The notes under the pieces are model-generated. The model was given only the letters and a program-made list of their open reading frames with translations, was not told the DNA's origin and searched no databases. Made by a program: the position numbers and the translations under genes. This document shows positions 25,110 to 36,622 of a DNA stretch of 64,000 nucleotides, piece by piece (positions within the stretch are counted from its first letter, which is position 1; each line of letters begins with the position of its first letter). Origin of the DNA: Daphnia carinata. Lineage: Eukaryota > Arthropoda > Branchiopoda > Diplostraca > Daphniidae. Location of the stretch: positions 2,976,001 to 3,040,000 of the forward strand of contig NC_081334.1 in the NCBI RefSeq assembly GCF_022539665.2. Reading direction: 5' to 3'.

Positions 25110-25956
25110 AGAAGAAAAAAACGAGTGCTCTGATTGACCTCTTTATCACCATCAAATTGAAACAGGTCGTGTTGTAGATGTTAAATCCCCTCTTCCGTTC
25201 TTGAAATGACTACCCTTCAATTCCCATTATTTGCAATTTCTTTTCAGAGGTTCACTTATTACCCTTTTCAAATTATAAAATAAGGGTCTTAATTTTTTTT
25301 TTTTCTTGATTGATGGTGATTTTCTGTTGTGAAACTGAACTCCAAGTACAAATTTGTTACCTATATATGGAACCTCTTGGCGTCGATACCCATCATATGA
25401 TAGTCCGCTTTTGAATTGTATAGTCGTTTCGGGAATGGAACTTTAAAACAAAAAAAAAAATTATTGTTATTCTTAGGTTCCCCTTAAAGGCCCTTCAATA
25501 TTACCAGTCTGTCTTATCTTTAGTGTGCAATGGTATCGTTGATCACTGGGAAAACTAACATGTCGTTTCGAGTGATTGTCGCTATTGTCACGGTATATTC
25601 GTCGTGTAACACGTACTTGCTCACCTCCCCTTCCGTCAACGTAGTCGTAGCCGAAACTATAATTTTCTCGAATTTATTCAGTTAGATTTTTAGAGATGGT
25701 ATATAATCGGGTTTATGTAGTTAAAAAAAAAAGGAAAGAAAAAGAAACTTGTTACAATAAACGCGGTTTTATGAAAGAAAATTATCATCGTTTTCCACAA
25801 TTTGCAACACTGTTCTGCATCCAACACTATTTTGCATGCATTTCAAACCAGTACACAAAGTTCCAAAAAATAGTAAGATGATTGTTTCATTGTGAGAACA
25901 GCACACATTGATTGTAAGCAACATTTGGCATTCTGGATTATGTATGGAAACAATTA
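25110..25956. other. Pdp1 3' UTR and convergent intergenic space
   Basis: No coding exon. The AT-rich sequence between the convergent Pdp1 (+) and centrin (-) genes should hold both 3' UTRs. Confidence 0.6.
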
Positions 25957-26519
25957 TCAATAGAGGCAAGTTTTCTTCATTATTCTCAAAAATTCATCCT
26001 GGTTCACTTCTCCATCCTTATCTTGGTCAGCTTCCTGGATCATTTCTCTGAGTTCCTCCTCACTGAGATTTTCACCAAGCTCTTCTGCTACACGCTTCAA
26101 GTTCTTGAAGGTAATCTTTCCAGTATTGTCATCATCAAATAAGCAAAAGGCTTTAAAGATCTCTTCTTTGGCTCCTTTGTCTGCAATTTTTTCTGACATG
26201 AGGCTTACAAACTGCTCTAGCGTGATGGAGTCAGATTCATCTTTCACACAGTCACTAATGATCTTTTTTATCTCCTCTCTTCGGGGTTCGAAACCAAGTG
26301 CCCTCATTGCTAGCTGTATGTAGAATCGAACCACAAAATGTTAAGTCTGGAGATAGAGTAACAATATTATCATTTTTATACCTTAAGATTCTGGGATGCA
26401 ATTTTTCCAGTCTTCTCCACATCAAACACCGCAAATGCTTCGTAAATACTATTCACTTGATCGTCACCCAGTTCACCTTTGGCCGGATTAGAACGACGTC
26501 TCGATGGACCAGTAGCCAT
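25957..26519 (-). CDS. Centrin (caltractin), EF-hand centrosome/basal-body protein
   Basis: Two exons on the minus strand, 26382-26519 (start) and 25957-26313 (stop TGA), encode 164 residues, the usual centrin length. The short basic N-terminus ([11 protein letters not shown]) leads into four EF-hand positions. The diagnostic stretch [18 protein letters not shown] and the C-terminus [11 protein letters not shown] match centrins closely. EF4 ([12 protein letters not shown]) looks canonical. EF1 ([12 protein letters not shown]) and EF2 lack several calcium ligands, and EF3 ([12 protein letters not shown]) has Asn at the last position, as in other centrins. Centrins act at centrioles and basal bodies and in nuclear export and repair complexes. 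Confidence 0.95.
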
Positions 26520-27686
26520 TTCCTTTCGTTACAACTCTAACAATGTATGGAAATTAACTAGTTCATTGCACACAAACTGGGCTTACAAATTGCGAAGAAC
26601 TCTACGCGTGCGCCGGTTTTTATCTAGACACCTTCATGCTTACCAGACATAGAGATGCGCGGGATTTCTTCCCCAACGTCAAACTATTTCACTTCTCATA
26701 TCATGTGGGTGTGTTCGGAAAACAACAACAATGGCAGATCACCAAAGTCACGTGACTTATTAAAGCAAACCCAGAAGAAAACTTTCTTTTTCCAAAAAAC
26801 CAGTAAGAAGCACATTCTATATTTTCGGCAGATTTTATACGCAGCCAGACTTGGCTTCAGATTAAAAAACTTCTGACAATTTTCAACGTAACCAATGCAA
26901 CTAGCGCAAACTGGTATGTAAAATCATCAAATGAAGCACATAGTTTTAGTACTCGTTACATGGGTTTGACAGCAGCAATTGGTAACGTGTTTTTTTTTAT
27001 CAAGTGGCGGTTATGGAAAATTTATTGCACTTCTATTAAAACATTAAAGGTAAAAATAACGTTATGAGCCGTTATGAGTCAATGCTGAGACGAGGACCGC
27101 TCGGGCCGGATCGACCTTGCCGTTACGACGGGTAGGATGAGTTCCACAATAAACGACAAATTTTTAGATAAGACGAAAACTTAGAAATCTTTTAGTTTTT
27201 TAATCTTGCGAGCTTCCAAATGAAAGTCAATATTGTTTTCGCTGCCAGGAGGGTTCAGACGTTTCTGTATCGTACAAAAATAAATATTGGTACGCGTAAA
27301 ATCCAAAAATTTTTAAATGTGATAAGATAATGATTACCGAGTTAGTGTTAGGATAATTAGTTGTTTGTAGATACATGGCAAATTGGTTTCTGTCCGCGAA
27401 GAAGTTATAATTCGTACGCATCCGCAATCGAGTTGTCAGATTCACTAGCTTCTTTTAATCTCTTTGTAGTCAAAGCATTCAAGTTAGGTTTAGTTGTAAC
27501 TTTAATTCTAATTAGTATAGATGTACGAAAATTTTTGGTTCAATGGTTCGTATACGAAAATTTTTGGTTCAATGTCGAAATTAGAGATATTGTTAGACTT
27601 TTGGATAAGAAAGCTATTAACCTTAGTTGTCCTTCACCAGCCTGTTAATAAGGTAATCTACTTGGCGTAATGAGAGCTATGGGGCG
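26520..27686. other. Intergenic, no gene seen
   Basis: AT-rich. A nearly exact direct repeat of about 25 bp, built on ACGAAAATTTTTGGTTCAAT, occurs at about 27525 and 27553. Short open frames here show no family similarity or splice context. Confidence 0.5.
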
Positions 27687-28405
27687 CTACTGGCTACAAA
27701 GACTGTCAAGAATACGATCTGTTACCATGATGCGATGCTTCTCCTTGCAAGCGAACTCAGTCTCATCGACGTCATTGTAGCAATCGCTTTTGTAGTGTTT
27801 AGGAAGCTGTTGTCCTTCGAATTCGCATAATTTCTTCAATGACCGTGCCTTCACAATCATGTTGTCGAATCCAGTCGGTTTTTCTTGGGGACAGTAAAAA
27901 ACATCCTACGTAATTAAAATGTATGATTATTCTGCAGAAAACAGTAGGTAAGAGAGGCAAATATCTCTTTACCGGTGTATTTTTATCATAAACAATGGAC
28001 TTGCGCAGCATGTCCCCAGCAAGTGCTGTACCAACCTTAAAAGGAAACATTGTGAAATTTACTTCAAATAATAGCAGACGTAATTCAAAATTTTACCATA
28101 ACCAGCACTAGAAAAACGTAAGAATTGAAGTAGCCTAAATAAACAAAGAAAAGAAAAATAAGAATTACAAAGAATGTCATGCAGACGAAGTTTAAGTTTT
28201 TTCATGGGGAGTTGTTTTAAGTTTTAATCCATAGTTGGTAAATGGAACGAAAGGAAAACGAAATTGCAAAGGCGTTGGCCTACTTGATGCTCGCCACAAC
28301 TTTCATTTCGTGAAACGCAGTTCACCACTTCAAATGAAATAAATTGTAAACTAAACCAAAATCTAAACATAGTTGTGTTGTTGATGATCAGAATCACTCA
28401 CCCAT
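27687..28405 (-). CDS. Small secreted cysteine-containing protein, unknown function
   Basis: Reconstructed from four minus-strand exons: 28402-28405 (only ATGG, donor GTGAGT), 28097-28134, 27973-28035 and 27687-27905 (stop TAG). Phases agree and give 107 residues. The chain opens MGYFNSYVFLVLVMVGTALA, a clear signal peptide assembled across three exons, which strongly supports the model. The mature part begins about GDMLRKS and holds five Cys (YCPQ, KLCEF, DCYND, ACKEK, SLCSQ) with many charged residues. I do not recognise the family. An odd Cys number suggests either a free thiol or a covalent dimer. It could be a venom-, immune- or cuticle-type secreted factor, but nothing here decides that. 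Confidence 0.65.
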
Positions 28406-28946
28406 TCTTGGGGATTGAAGAACCAAACTATGTGAAAAGAATCCTCAGTTAAAGGTTCTAGTTACGGTGGTCGCCGAAACTTGACTGACTGTCTTTGTAC
28501 CTTTCTCTTCGTTAGGATGTTAGTACAGGTATATGAGCTCACCTCTGCTGGCTTATTGTTAGGCAAGATGGCCTTTAGCGATCTTCGTGAAGGCTGCAAG
28601 TTAAACCCCATTTCCGTGGTCTAGAACACCCGAATGCCCAAGGCCGTTCCCGCTTGCCCTAGGCATGTGTTTATTATTTGCGTAAACAGCATCCCTTTCT
28701 TTTAATTATTTTAATTTCTAAGTCATTAAGGAACCAAATTCCAAATAATAAATGACAACTGAATGTTGCATTTGAATTTATGAAAATTCTACTTTCATTT
28801 ACATTTTAGTTTTCATTAATTTTTGGGACACTTTTTCAAGCCAAAATTATATCGCATATTCTCAAAAAAAAAAATTCTACGTGAAGAAATTGCATGCCTT
28901 TGAAACCTTCCTCAAACACTCAAAACTAGAACGGGGTAAAAAAATA

Positions 28947-28987
<41 letters not shown>

Positions 28988-29235
28988 TTGGGTTCCAATG
29001 GAAAAGTGTGGACATTACCCGACCAATCGGATCCGAGAACGTGGTTTGCCAGAGAAAGACGTGGCATGTTGTCTGCTAGTACCGTCAGTTGATTCCGTAG
29101 ACGAAAGTTCTTGTTCCTCCAGCCGGCAGTTGTGTAGAAAGAACTTGGTATAGTTGGACGTGGAATTTTGGGTTTTAACGAAACTGCCTACTTTATCAAT
29201 AGACTCTTTGCGTTCAATTGCATTTAAGAAGTAAA
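28406..29235. other. Intergenic with a long poly-T tract
   Basis: Space between the divergent small secreted gene (-) and MANF (+). An uninterrupted T-run of about 32 bp ends near 28984 with TTTTAG. The open sequence after it (WVPMEKCGHYPTNR) resembles no known family. No transcription start elements were identified. Confidence 0.5.
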
Positions 29236-29993
29236 ATGAACAAGTTTATTTTAATTGGATTTTTTCTCTCTGTCATTGCCATTTTTGACAGTTATGCACT
29301 TAAACCATCTGATTGTGAAGGTATACTATTGCAATATTATTATATTGACTAAGATTTCTCGGATTGCTGATGTTAGCGCATTATCTTTAAATGATGTTCT
29401 AAAAATTTTAATTTGTTCTTTGATTTTGCAGTTTGTTTTGGAGTTGTTGAAAAATTTGCTGCAGGATTGACATCCAAGGAAAAGAAAGACCCTAAGTTGA
29501 TAGAAGATAAATTCAGAAAATTTTGTAAAACAGCCAAAGGAAAAGATCACAGATTTGTAAGTAAAAGCAAATATCCCAAATGGTTAGAAAGAATGATCAA
29601 GTTACATCTATTATTGTAGTGCTATTATCTTGGTGGCTTAGAGGAGTCAGCTACAGGAATTCTAAGTGAAATGTCAAAGCCCCTGTCTTGGTCCACGCCT
29701 GTTGACAAGGTCTGTGAGAAGCTCAAAAAGAAGGACAACCAGATTTGTGACTTGAGATATGGTAACTGATGTTTTAAGCTTATTTTTTTTTATAACTAAC
29801 CCATAAATTTATATTTTCTAATGTAGAGAAAAGTATTGACGTGAAAACTGTTGACCTGAAAAAACTCAAAGTTCGTGATTTGAAGAAAATCTTGAGTGAC
29901 TGGGATGAAACATGTGAGGACTGCATTGAGAAAGGAGACTTCATTAAGAGAATAGAAGTGCTCAAGCCCAAATATGTCAAAGAAGAATTGTAA
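29236..29993 (+). CDS. Manf: MANF/CDNF-family ER-stress-inducible neurotrophic factor
   Basis: Exons 29236-29320, 29432-29556, 29620-29761 and 29827-29993 encode 172 residues, matching the family size. A signal peptide ([14 protein letters not shown]) precedes a saposin-like N-terminal domain and a SAP-like C-terminal domain. Diagnostic pieces are [26 protein letters not shown] and [12 protein letters not shown]. All eight conserved cysteines are present, including the CxxC motif CEDC. The protein ends KEEL, an ER-retention-type tail comparable to the RTDL/RSEL ends of other MANFs. MANF works in the ER lumen in the unfolded protein response and is secreted to support dopaminergic neurons in flies and mammals. 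Confidence 0.95.
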
Positions 29994-32033
29994 CATAGAA
30001 TTAGTTAAGTAAAAGTTAGACTAATTGCTCTTATGATGTTTGTCCAGAAATAATATTTCATTTGTATCTTTCGCATACATGCAACACGTCCGTGAGTCCC
30101 AGTTTATTTTTGCTCTTTTCAACGCGGATAGCTGGTAAAAATTTCTCTAAAAACCCTAGATGGCAGAGAATCACGTTTTACGGGAATTCAATGCGTGAGT
30201 TAAAGCGTTCACTGATGGGTAACGAATTATTGAGTTACCATCACACTAAAAGCATTTTCACACAGTTGTCGGTCGTGAAGTATGTAGCCTTCGGGGAAAG
30301 CCCAGATTCCAAAAATCAACGTATTTCTTCATCAGTTCTGGTGCACTCTGTGCCACTTCTGCCGATTCAATGTACGACAAGAATTGTAACGTAAAAAGTT
30401 TGTATATTTCCTAACGGCTGCAACCGATACCATTGGTACGATGAAGGGAAATTGTGGCAAGTCGAAAGACAAATTAGTTGTTGCTTATAGCAATTGTTCA
30501 ATTATTAGTGAGGTCGTCTAGTAATATTTTATTACTAGAACAGTGTTTGGATGTCAGACACCTTATTGTCCTTGTAGGATGATCTTAAAAACAGGCGTGT
30601 ATACGACAGAATCCCGTTGTGAAACCATTCTTCTGAATCTGTGGTTGCAGTTAAACGCGATTTGTTGCTCGAATGCCTTAACTTCTTAAAAGGAGTCCTA
30701 TTACAACCACAGGGGATCCGGAATGTGGGACTTCGGTGAAAATACCTTGCAGCTAAGTGGCTACACATTTTTTTATAGACGAGTCAAGAGCAATGATCCC
30801 GAAGTATCTAGTGTTTATACCATTAGTTTGGGTACTGCAACTAAGGCTTCCGTGACGCACAAGCAGTCGCTTGGTTATGCAACACTACAGATGTGGATTT
30901 TTTCTGGAGGAATTTTACAAATTGGCAACCTGGCTCTATTGCATAGTTGTTACACAGCTTTTTTGATGAAATGGATTATTGTTGTCCAGAACTTGTTTTA
31001 TAGGAACATGAATTTGTAAAGCGAGTTTTTTAGTTTTCCAATTTCTATATGTTTAGTTGCAAAGAGTGTTTCTAAAACTATCAAGCAATTCTGATATTGA
31101 TATAAAACAACGTATAACACACCACATGTATTGCAATTGATATCTTATCTCATATGACATTTGTTGTCAGGTTGTCATTTAACATTGCTATCAGATACGT
31201 ACTTCCGGGATAAATTCCATCATCAAGGACGATGTGCCCTCCTAATAATTGTCTTGTGTCTTTACTCTTTTTTTTTTCTCTCTTATTTACATTTTTTTAA
31301 CTGACAGTTTGACTAAAGCAAATAACACCATGAATTGAAAAACACCACGTTATAAATTCAAGTCACGTGGTTGCTGAACCAAACGTGGGAGGGGGGGGGG
31401 GGACGAGAAAACGATAGAAATCTCAAGATTCTCAACGAAAGAATTCTTAAAAATAAAATGCGATCAGCGAGGCGGAGACTGATTTGAGCGACGATACAGT
31501 ACAAAACATTATAATCGAGATCCTGCCACCTTTAGTCTGTTTAAGTTACTGGAAAAATGGGAAATATTTTTTCAAAACGAATTTGTTCCTGCAAATCATA
31601 AAAATCAATGGTAGACCATAATAGAAAAAAAAGTCACCTGAAGCCTCTAACCAATGGACAACTAAAAGTTAACACAAGGCTCCGCCCCCAGATGGCTAGA
31701 AAATAGTTCTCATGTATATTAAGGTAGAAAGATTCTCCTCCTTAACTCTACCTCTATGCCTTACGTTCCAACCGACCTAAAAAAAAAAAAAAAAAAAAAT
31801 TAAGCAAAAAGCGAACTCCTATTTCCCCTCCCAGTGGCTCTCGGCAGTCTCAGCTGGGCGGATCATAATCAGTCTCAGCTAAAGGGAGAGATTTTGCCGT
31901 TCATTTTCACTTCAACCCTGCTGCCTCCCGTGACACTTCGTCTCCATACAAGTGATATTTTATTGTTTTATCAATTTTGCTTTTAAAATTTTAGCTATCG
32001 ATAAGATTCCATACAGTAGAATTCTAATCAGTC
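29994..32033. other. Intergenic, no gene seen
   Basis: Two kb without convincing exons. It contains a G-run of more than a dozen bases near 31391-31402 and an A-run of about 19 bp near 31781-31799. The last few hundred bp should include the egalitarian promoter and 5' UTR. Confidence 0.5.
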
Positions 32034-35000
32034 ATGGAGTCGACTAACGACTATGATGTCGTGAGAAATATGACATTACTTTTTTTTCTGGAACGATTGT
32101 TGGAACGGGGTCAGCCGAGGTCGCTTCACGATCTCAGCTGTCAATTTGGCTCAAAAGGTTTCACCAAAACTATGAGACAAATTGCTGGGGGTTCACAATC
32201 AGGGTTGAAGAAGTTTCTTTCCCAATATCCATCTGTATTTACTGTTGATGGAGATTTTGTGACAGCAGCTGTTTTGACTGGTCCTGATTCTAGCCGAAGC
32301 CAGAAAAGCACAAATGGTAAACGTGACTATGAGCAAGAGGCTGTAGAATATTTCCACAACAAAATGCAGCAATATGGAGCTGGCATTGAAGTTCCTTTAA
32401 GGAGCCTTTTGGGTCATCGGTCACAAGCTTCTCCTGAGATTCGTCACATAACTGGACAGCATATTCGAGAGTTTAGAGATTTTTTGGAAAGGCATCCTGA
32501 AGTGTTCATCATGCATGATGAATCTATCTTCTTGAAAGAATATGAAGGAATGGAAATCAAACCTTTTAAGGAACTTGAGCAGCCAAAGCTCGATCCAGAG
32601 CTAACAAATAAAGTATCTCTTTACCAATTTAAAGTGTAATGATGACAGGTAACTAATCATAATTTCCTAGTTCTTGATCTACTTCAGAATGTTTGTAGAA
32701 AGGAATGGACCAAAGCATGTTGAAGAACTGTTGGAGGCTGTAACCAAAAGTTATCCAAGAGAATCGTGGATCAATCTTTTGAGCACAAGTCATGACCTTG
32801 CCACATTCTTCAAGCTGCATTCCAACATTTTCCATGTTCAAGCAAACATTGTGGACATCATTCCTTACAACCTACGAAAAGCAGCCGAGACCAACGAGGC
32901 ACCCATCGTTAACAACTCTAATAATAATAAAAACCAAGAACCAAGTTCATTGTCACCTCCCCCTTCATTGCAATCTTCTCAAGAAAAGCAAAGTCTCAAG
33001 CAACGTGTAAATTCAATCGTAATGAAGACGCTAGCCGAAAATACCGGCCGGGACAGAACGCCTGCTGGACACGAATCTCCTACGAAAGAAATAACGTCGC
33101 CGTCCAAAATGCGTGTCCTTCAGTCAACACGGGTCATTAGCTCAACCAAAGAAAGCACTGTAGTTGTCAACGATATAATTGGCTCCCAAAAAGTCGTCTC
33201 TTTAGACCTAGAAGGCGTCAATGTCGGCGGCAGCAACGGAGAAGTATAATCCACTTATGTACAATTTAAAACTATCTATACAATTTGAAAAACATCTAAT
33301 GTATCCCAGGTAACACTTGCTGTGATTGGACTTCCTTCTGGTCTCATTTACATTTTTGATTTGATTACTTGCCCGTCAATCATGAGTCACGGAATGCTTG
33401 CCAGCTTGATTATGTCCAAGGAGGTTGTTAAGGTACGTATCTAAATGATAAATTGTTTGGTTCAGTTTCACGTACGTGTAAATCAATGCATTTAGGTCTG
33501 CCATGATTGCAAAAATGATAGTGCTGCCCTAAATTTGGGCTGGAATGTCAAATTGGAAAATGTATTCGACACACAGGTAGTACCATTACTTTGAAATTTT
33601 ACCCTATAATCAAGTATGTTTCAGTTCAAGCTCGTAAGTTGTATGCTATAAATTATTCAAAACCTATGAATTTGGCCTCTTTTGAATGAATGTAGGCAGC
33701 CCATGCTGTCCTCCAGCTGCAAGAGACGGGCCGGGCTGTACATAAAGTTAAAACAACCAGCTTGAACGCCATGTGTGAGAATTACGATTTACCCACTAAT
33801 CCATTCAAAGGTAAGCTATTTTTTCTCGTTTTCGTGTCGTTGTTTGTGGTGGGTGGTAGCTTTTCCGCCCTTCCAACCCCTTCTGTTGCCCAAGCCGTTG
33901 TCAGTTGCCGAGCCATTGTCAAGCATTTCTACGGATTTACTGAATAGCCAGAGATCGGGTGTAGTAACTACCATAACACTCTTGCGATTATACCTGCGGG
34001 GCTAGTTGAAGAAAGGAGTTGAAAAAGGGTGCGGAAGTAGGGCTTCACTTCCGCATATCGGATAATAGGTCGATTGGGCCAGTGTTTTGGTTGTGCACAC
34101 CTCACGCTTCACAACTGTTCATCGACCACCACATGCGCGTGTATGCTCATAAATAGACCATGAGTGCAAACTTTTTTTTTTTTGTTTGGTTTTGTTTTGT
34201 TTTTGTTATTAAAGAGCTGGTGAAGACAATCTACAAACGAGACCAGCGTTTTTGGGCCCGGAGACCTCTGACTAGAGACATGATTTTATACGCGGCTTAC
34301 GACGTCATGCCGCTAGTTCCGCACCTATACGACTTGCTCAACAACGCAGTGAAGCCCGAATTCCGCCCGCTTTTGGAAGAACTGTGCGCCGAAAACTTGC
34401 TCGCGTTACTTCAACCCGATGAAGTCAGACGAAGCAAGAAGGAACGCAAATTAGACATGGAAGTTTTGGAGCTACGTCAAAAATTGGCTACTGTGCAAGG
34501 CAAAGGAGTCGTGCTTAGCAACCGAGAGATCCGATTGCTCAGGTAATGCAAATTTCTTGTTTTCTTGTAATTTCTCTGCTTGATATTATACTTGATCATC
34601 ACAAATTAGGCATCTCGATTTGACTGATGAAGAACGAGAGAAACTTGATGGTTCTTACAAAGTAGCCAAAAAGCTTGAAAAGCTTCAATCGAAAAAGCAG
34701 GATCAACAGCAAAACTCGCTGGGAAGTACCAGTGATGACGTTAACTACTGTAACCAATCACCTAATGCCGATGGTGAATCACGAAGCCTCGATTCACAAG
34801 GCAGCAGCGAAAAAACATCGCCTGAAACATCGCTCATTGGTTCGAATGGTATGGGTGATGGTCACCTACATATTAACCACAATGTATAAAATTCTTTTCG
34901 CCTATAGGTTGTCCTTTATCGCCGTCTAGTTCGGTACGGTCACCTTATTCGAGCTTGAGTTTGACGGCATCAATGCAGCTAGTAGATGAAATTCTATCGG

Positions 35001-35323
35001 ATCAACGCATCGAAAAAATGGATAAAATCGAACGACTTGAAGCCATTCTCTCGGCAGCCACAGCTAGCAGTCCTTCGTCCATTACATTGTCTTCTAGTGA
35101 ACTGAGTAGCAGCTGTTGTAATTGTGATTGCCATAGCACTACTAAGTACGTTTTACAGCGCGATTCCCTTCCTGGGAGATACGTGACAGAAGTCGGCTGT
35201 CAAACTCTTTCCACTGGTGATATAGTCATCACTAAAGTTTATTTCCCTGAGGGTGACACTTCTGCCTCAGAAATTTGCCTAACACCTTCGCCCAAAAAGA
35301 CGAAACCTACCCAGTTTCAGTAG
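32034..35323 (+). CDS. egl: Egalitarian, BicD/dynein mRNA-transport adaptor with exonuclease-like domain
   Basis: Eight exons, 32034-32612, 32671-33243, 33310-33432, 33496-33576, 33696-33810, 34215-34542, 34610-34848 and 34908-35323, encode 817 residues. The conserved N-terminus includes YDVVRNMTLLFFLERLLERG, the BicD-binding region in flies. Mid-protein lies a DEDD-type 3'-5' exonuclease fold: VVSLDLEGVNVG supplies the D and E, VCHDCKND the next acidic residue, and ILYAAYDVMPL the final Tyr/Asp. The catalytic set therefore looks retained. Near the C-terminus TEVGCQTLSTGD resembles a dynein light chain (LC8) TQT-type site, as reported for fly Egl. In flies the protein links localising mRNAs to BicD and dynein in oocytes and embryos. 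The intron at 33811-34214 is unusually long for this gene, about 400 bp. Confidence 0.9.
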
Positions 35324-35899
35324 AATTGCGATCATTTATAAATTTTAGTGTCTATGCAACTCTTGATTCCTTTTCTTAATATTTATAGAATTCTGTTGAT
35401 TTATCTATTAGAGTAACGAAGTAGCATAAAAGCTCTATAGATACAAGATAATACTGCCTTAGTGTACGAATGACACGATTGCTTGAACTCTTGTGATGAA
35501 TTATGGTTTTGTAATCATTTGACAAGGCCTTACTATGGAAACTAACTTGATTTTATCTTATGGAACATTTCACCTTTGATTTTGACTTCTTTGAACTAGA
35601 GAAAACAATTAAATTCTTCTGTGCATTGCACATCTTTTTACTACAAAAGGAACTAATCACATGATGTAATTATTTTGTTGTCACTAGTGCTTTTTAATGC
35701 TTGTGGGAATTCCTGAGCCATGTACATTATATTGTGTTGTCTTTGCAGGTCTGACACACTTCATTAGCCAGAAGTATGTTAAGATATGGAACTATCAAAT
35801 CTCACTAACATTTCTAGCTATCCTCAAAACATGTTTCAGATTCTGAGGAATGTGTATTTTGAGGAAAGTGCTATCAGTCAATACAAAAATGGAAGAGTA
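35324..35899. other. egalitarian and DPM3 3' regions
   Basis: Convergent intergenic space with no exon. It should contain the 3' UTRs of egalitarian (+) and DPM3 (-). Confidence 0.6.
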
Positions 35900-36250
35900 T
35901 TATTCTATTTTGAATCCTTTTTTTCTAAGATCTGCTTTTGCATCTTTAATCTCTTGTTTAAGTTCTTTGGCAGCTTCCTCACAGTCATTGAATGTATAGA
36001 CTCTCCAAGCGATTATGGATACAGATATGACCTGTAAAATACGAAATTTTACAACAAATTTAATAATTATAATCAAAGACGAAAATGAAAGAAAACTTAC
36101 AGCGAAAGCCAGTAGTACGTAAAAGGGTAGGAATAAGACGAAGTGTCTGACAAAATCAGTAGAATGACCGACCGGCGTACTAACAAAGAGATAAGCCCAG
36201 ACACCAACAAATAAGCCCGACGCTCCTAGCCATTCAACCAATTTTGTCAT
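35900..36250 (-). CDS. Dpm3: DPM3, dolichol-phosphate mannosyltransferase stabilising subunit
   Basis: Two minus-strand exons, 36101-36250 and 35900-36031, encode 93 residues, the family's usual size. It begins MTKLVEWLGASGLFVGVW, comparable to human MTKLAQWL, and has two hydrophobic helices. The diagnostic C-terminal cytosolic coiled coil is WRVYTFNDCEEAAKELKQEI followed by DAKADLRKKG. DPM3 anchors the catalytic subunit DPM1 to the ER membrane for Dol-P-Man synthesis, needed for N-glycans, GPI anchors and O-mannosylation. It is transcribed away from DNA polymerase iota. Confidence 0.95.
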   Translation of the reverse strand: MTKLVEWLGASGLFVGVWAYLFVSTPVGHSTDFVRHFVLFLPFYVLLAFAVSFLSFSSLIIIIKFVVKFRILQVISVSIIAWRVYTFNDCEEAAKELKQEIKDAKADLRKKGFKIE

Positions 36251-36622
36251 TGTGAGAAAAAGAAAACAATTTCAAGACGAAACTGTCAACACTAAAAAGA
36301 TTGAAGAAAAATCTGCTGTCGTCAACAATCAAAAGTGTGCACGGTTGCCTGAATCACGTCTTATTTGCATATTTGCTTTACTTCTTAGGTATTTACTAGT
36401 ATTATTGCAATCTGCCTGAAAATTTTTGTTTACAGAGGTTAGTTTTTATTTTACGAGAAAACATTTATTTGCTAAAGTATTGGTTGAAACTTGAAAGTAT
36501 TATATATCGATAGGTTCGATACGTTCTACGATAGCTGCACTTCAGCTGAAGGGAATAGCATGTTTAGTTTCGTTCCTTACTGGTAGTCAGATTGTTGATT
36601 TTTTTTTTTAAGTTTAAAAAAA
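36251..36622. promoter_or_regulatory. Divergent intergenic region between DPM3 and POLI starts
   Basis: Only 372 bp separate the DPM3 start codon (minus strand) from the POLI start codon (plus strand), so this segment must hold both promoters and 5' UTRs. No TATA box or specific factor site can be claimed by eye. Confidence 0.5.

Noticed and set aside
28953-28984. Long poly-T (and the poly-A at about 31.79 kb) as retroposon tails
   Set aside because: No retroposed body or target duplication is visible beside either tract; simple slippage tracts are the simpler explanation.
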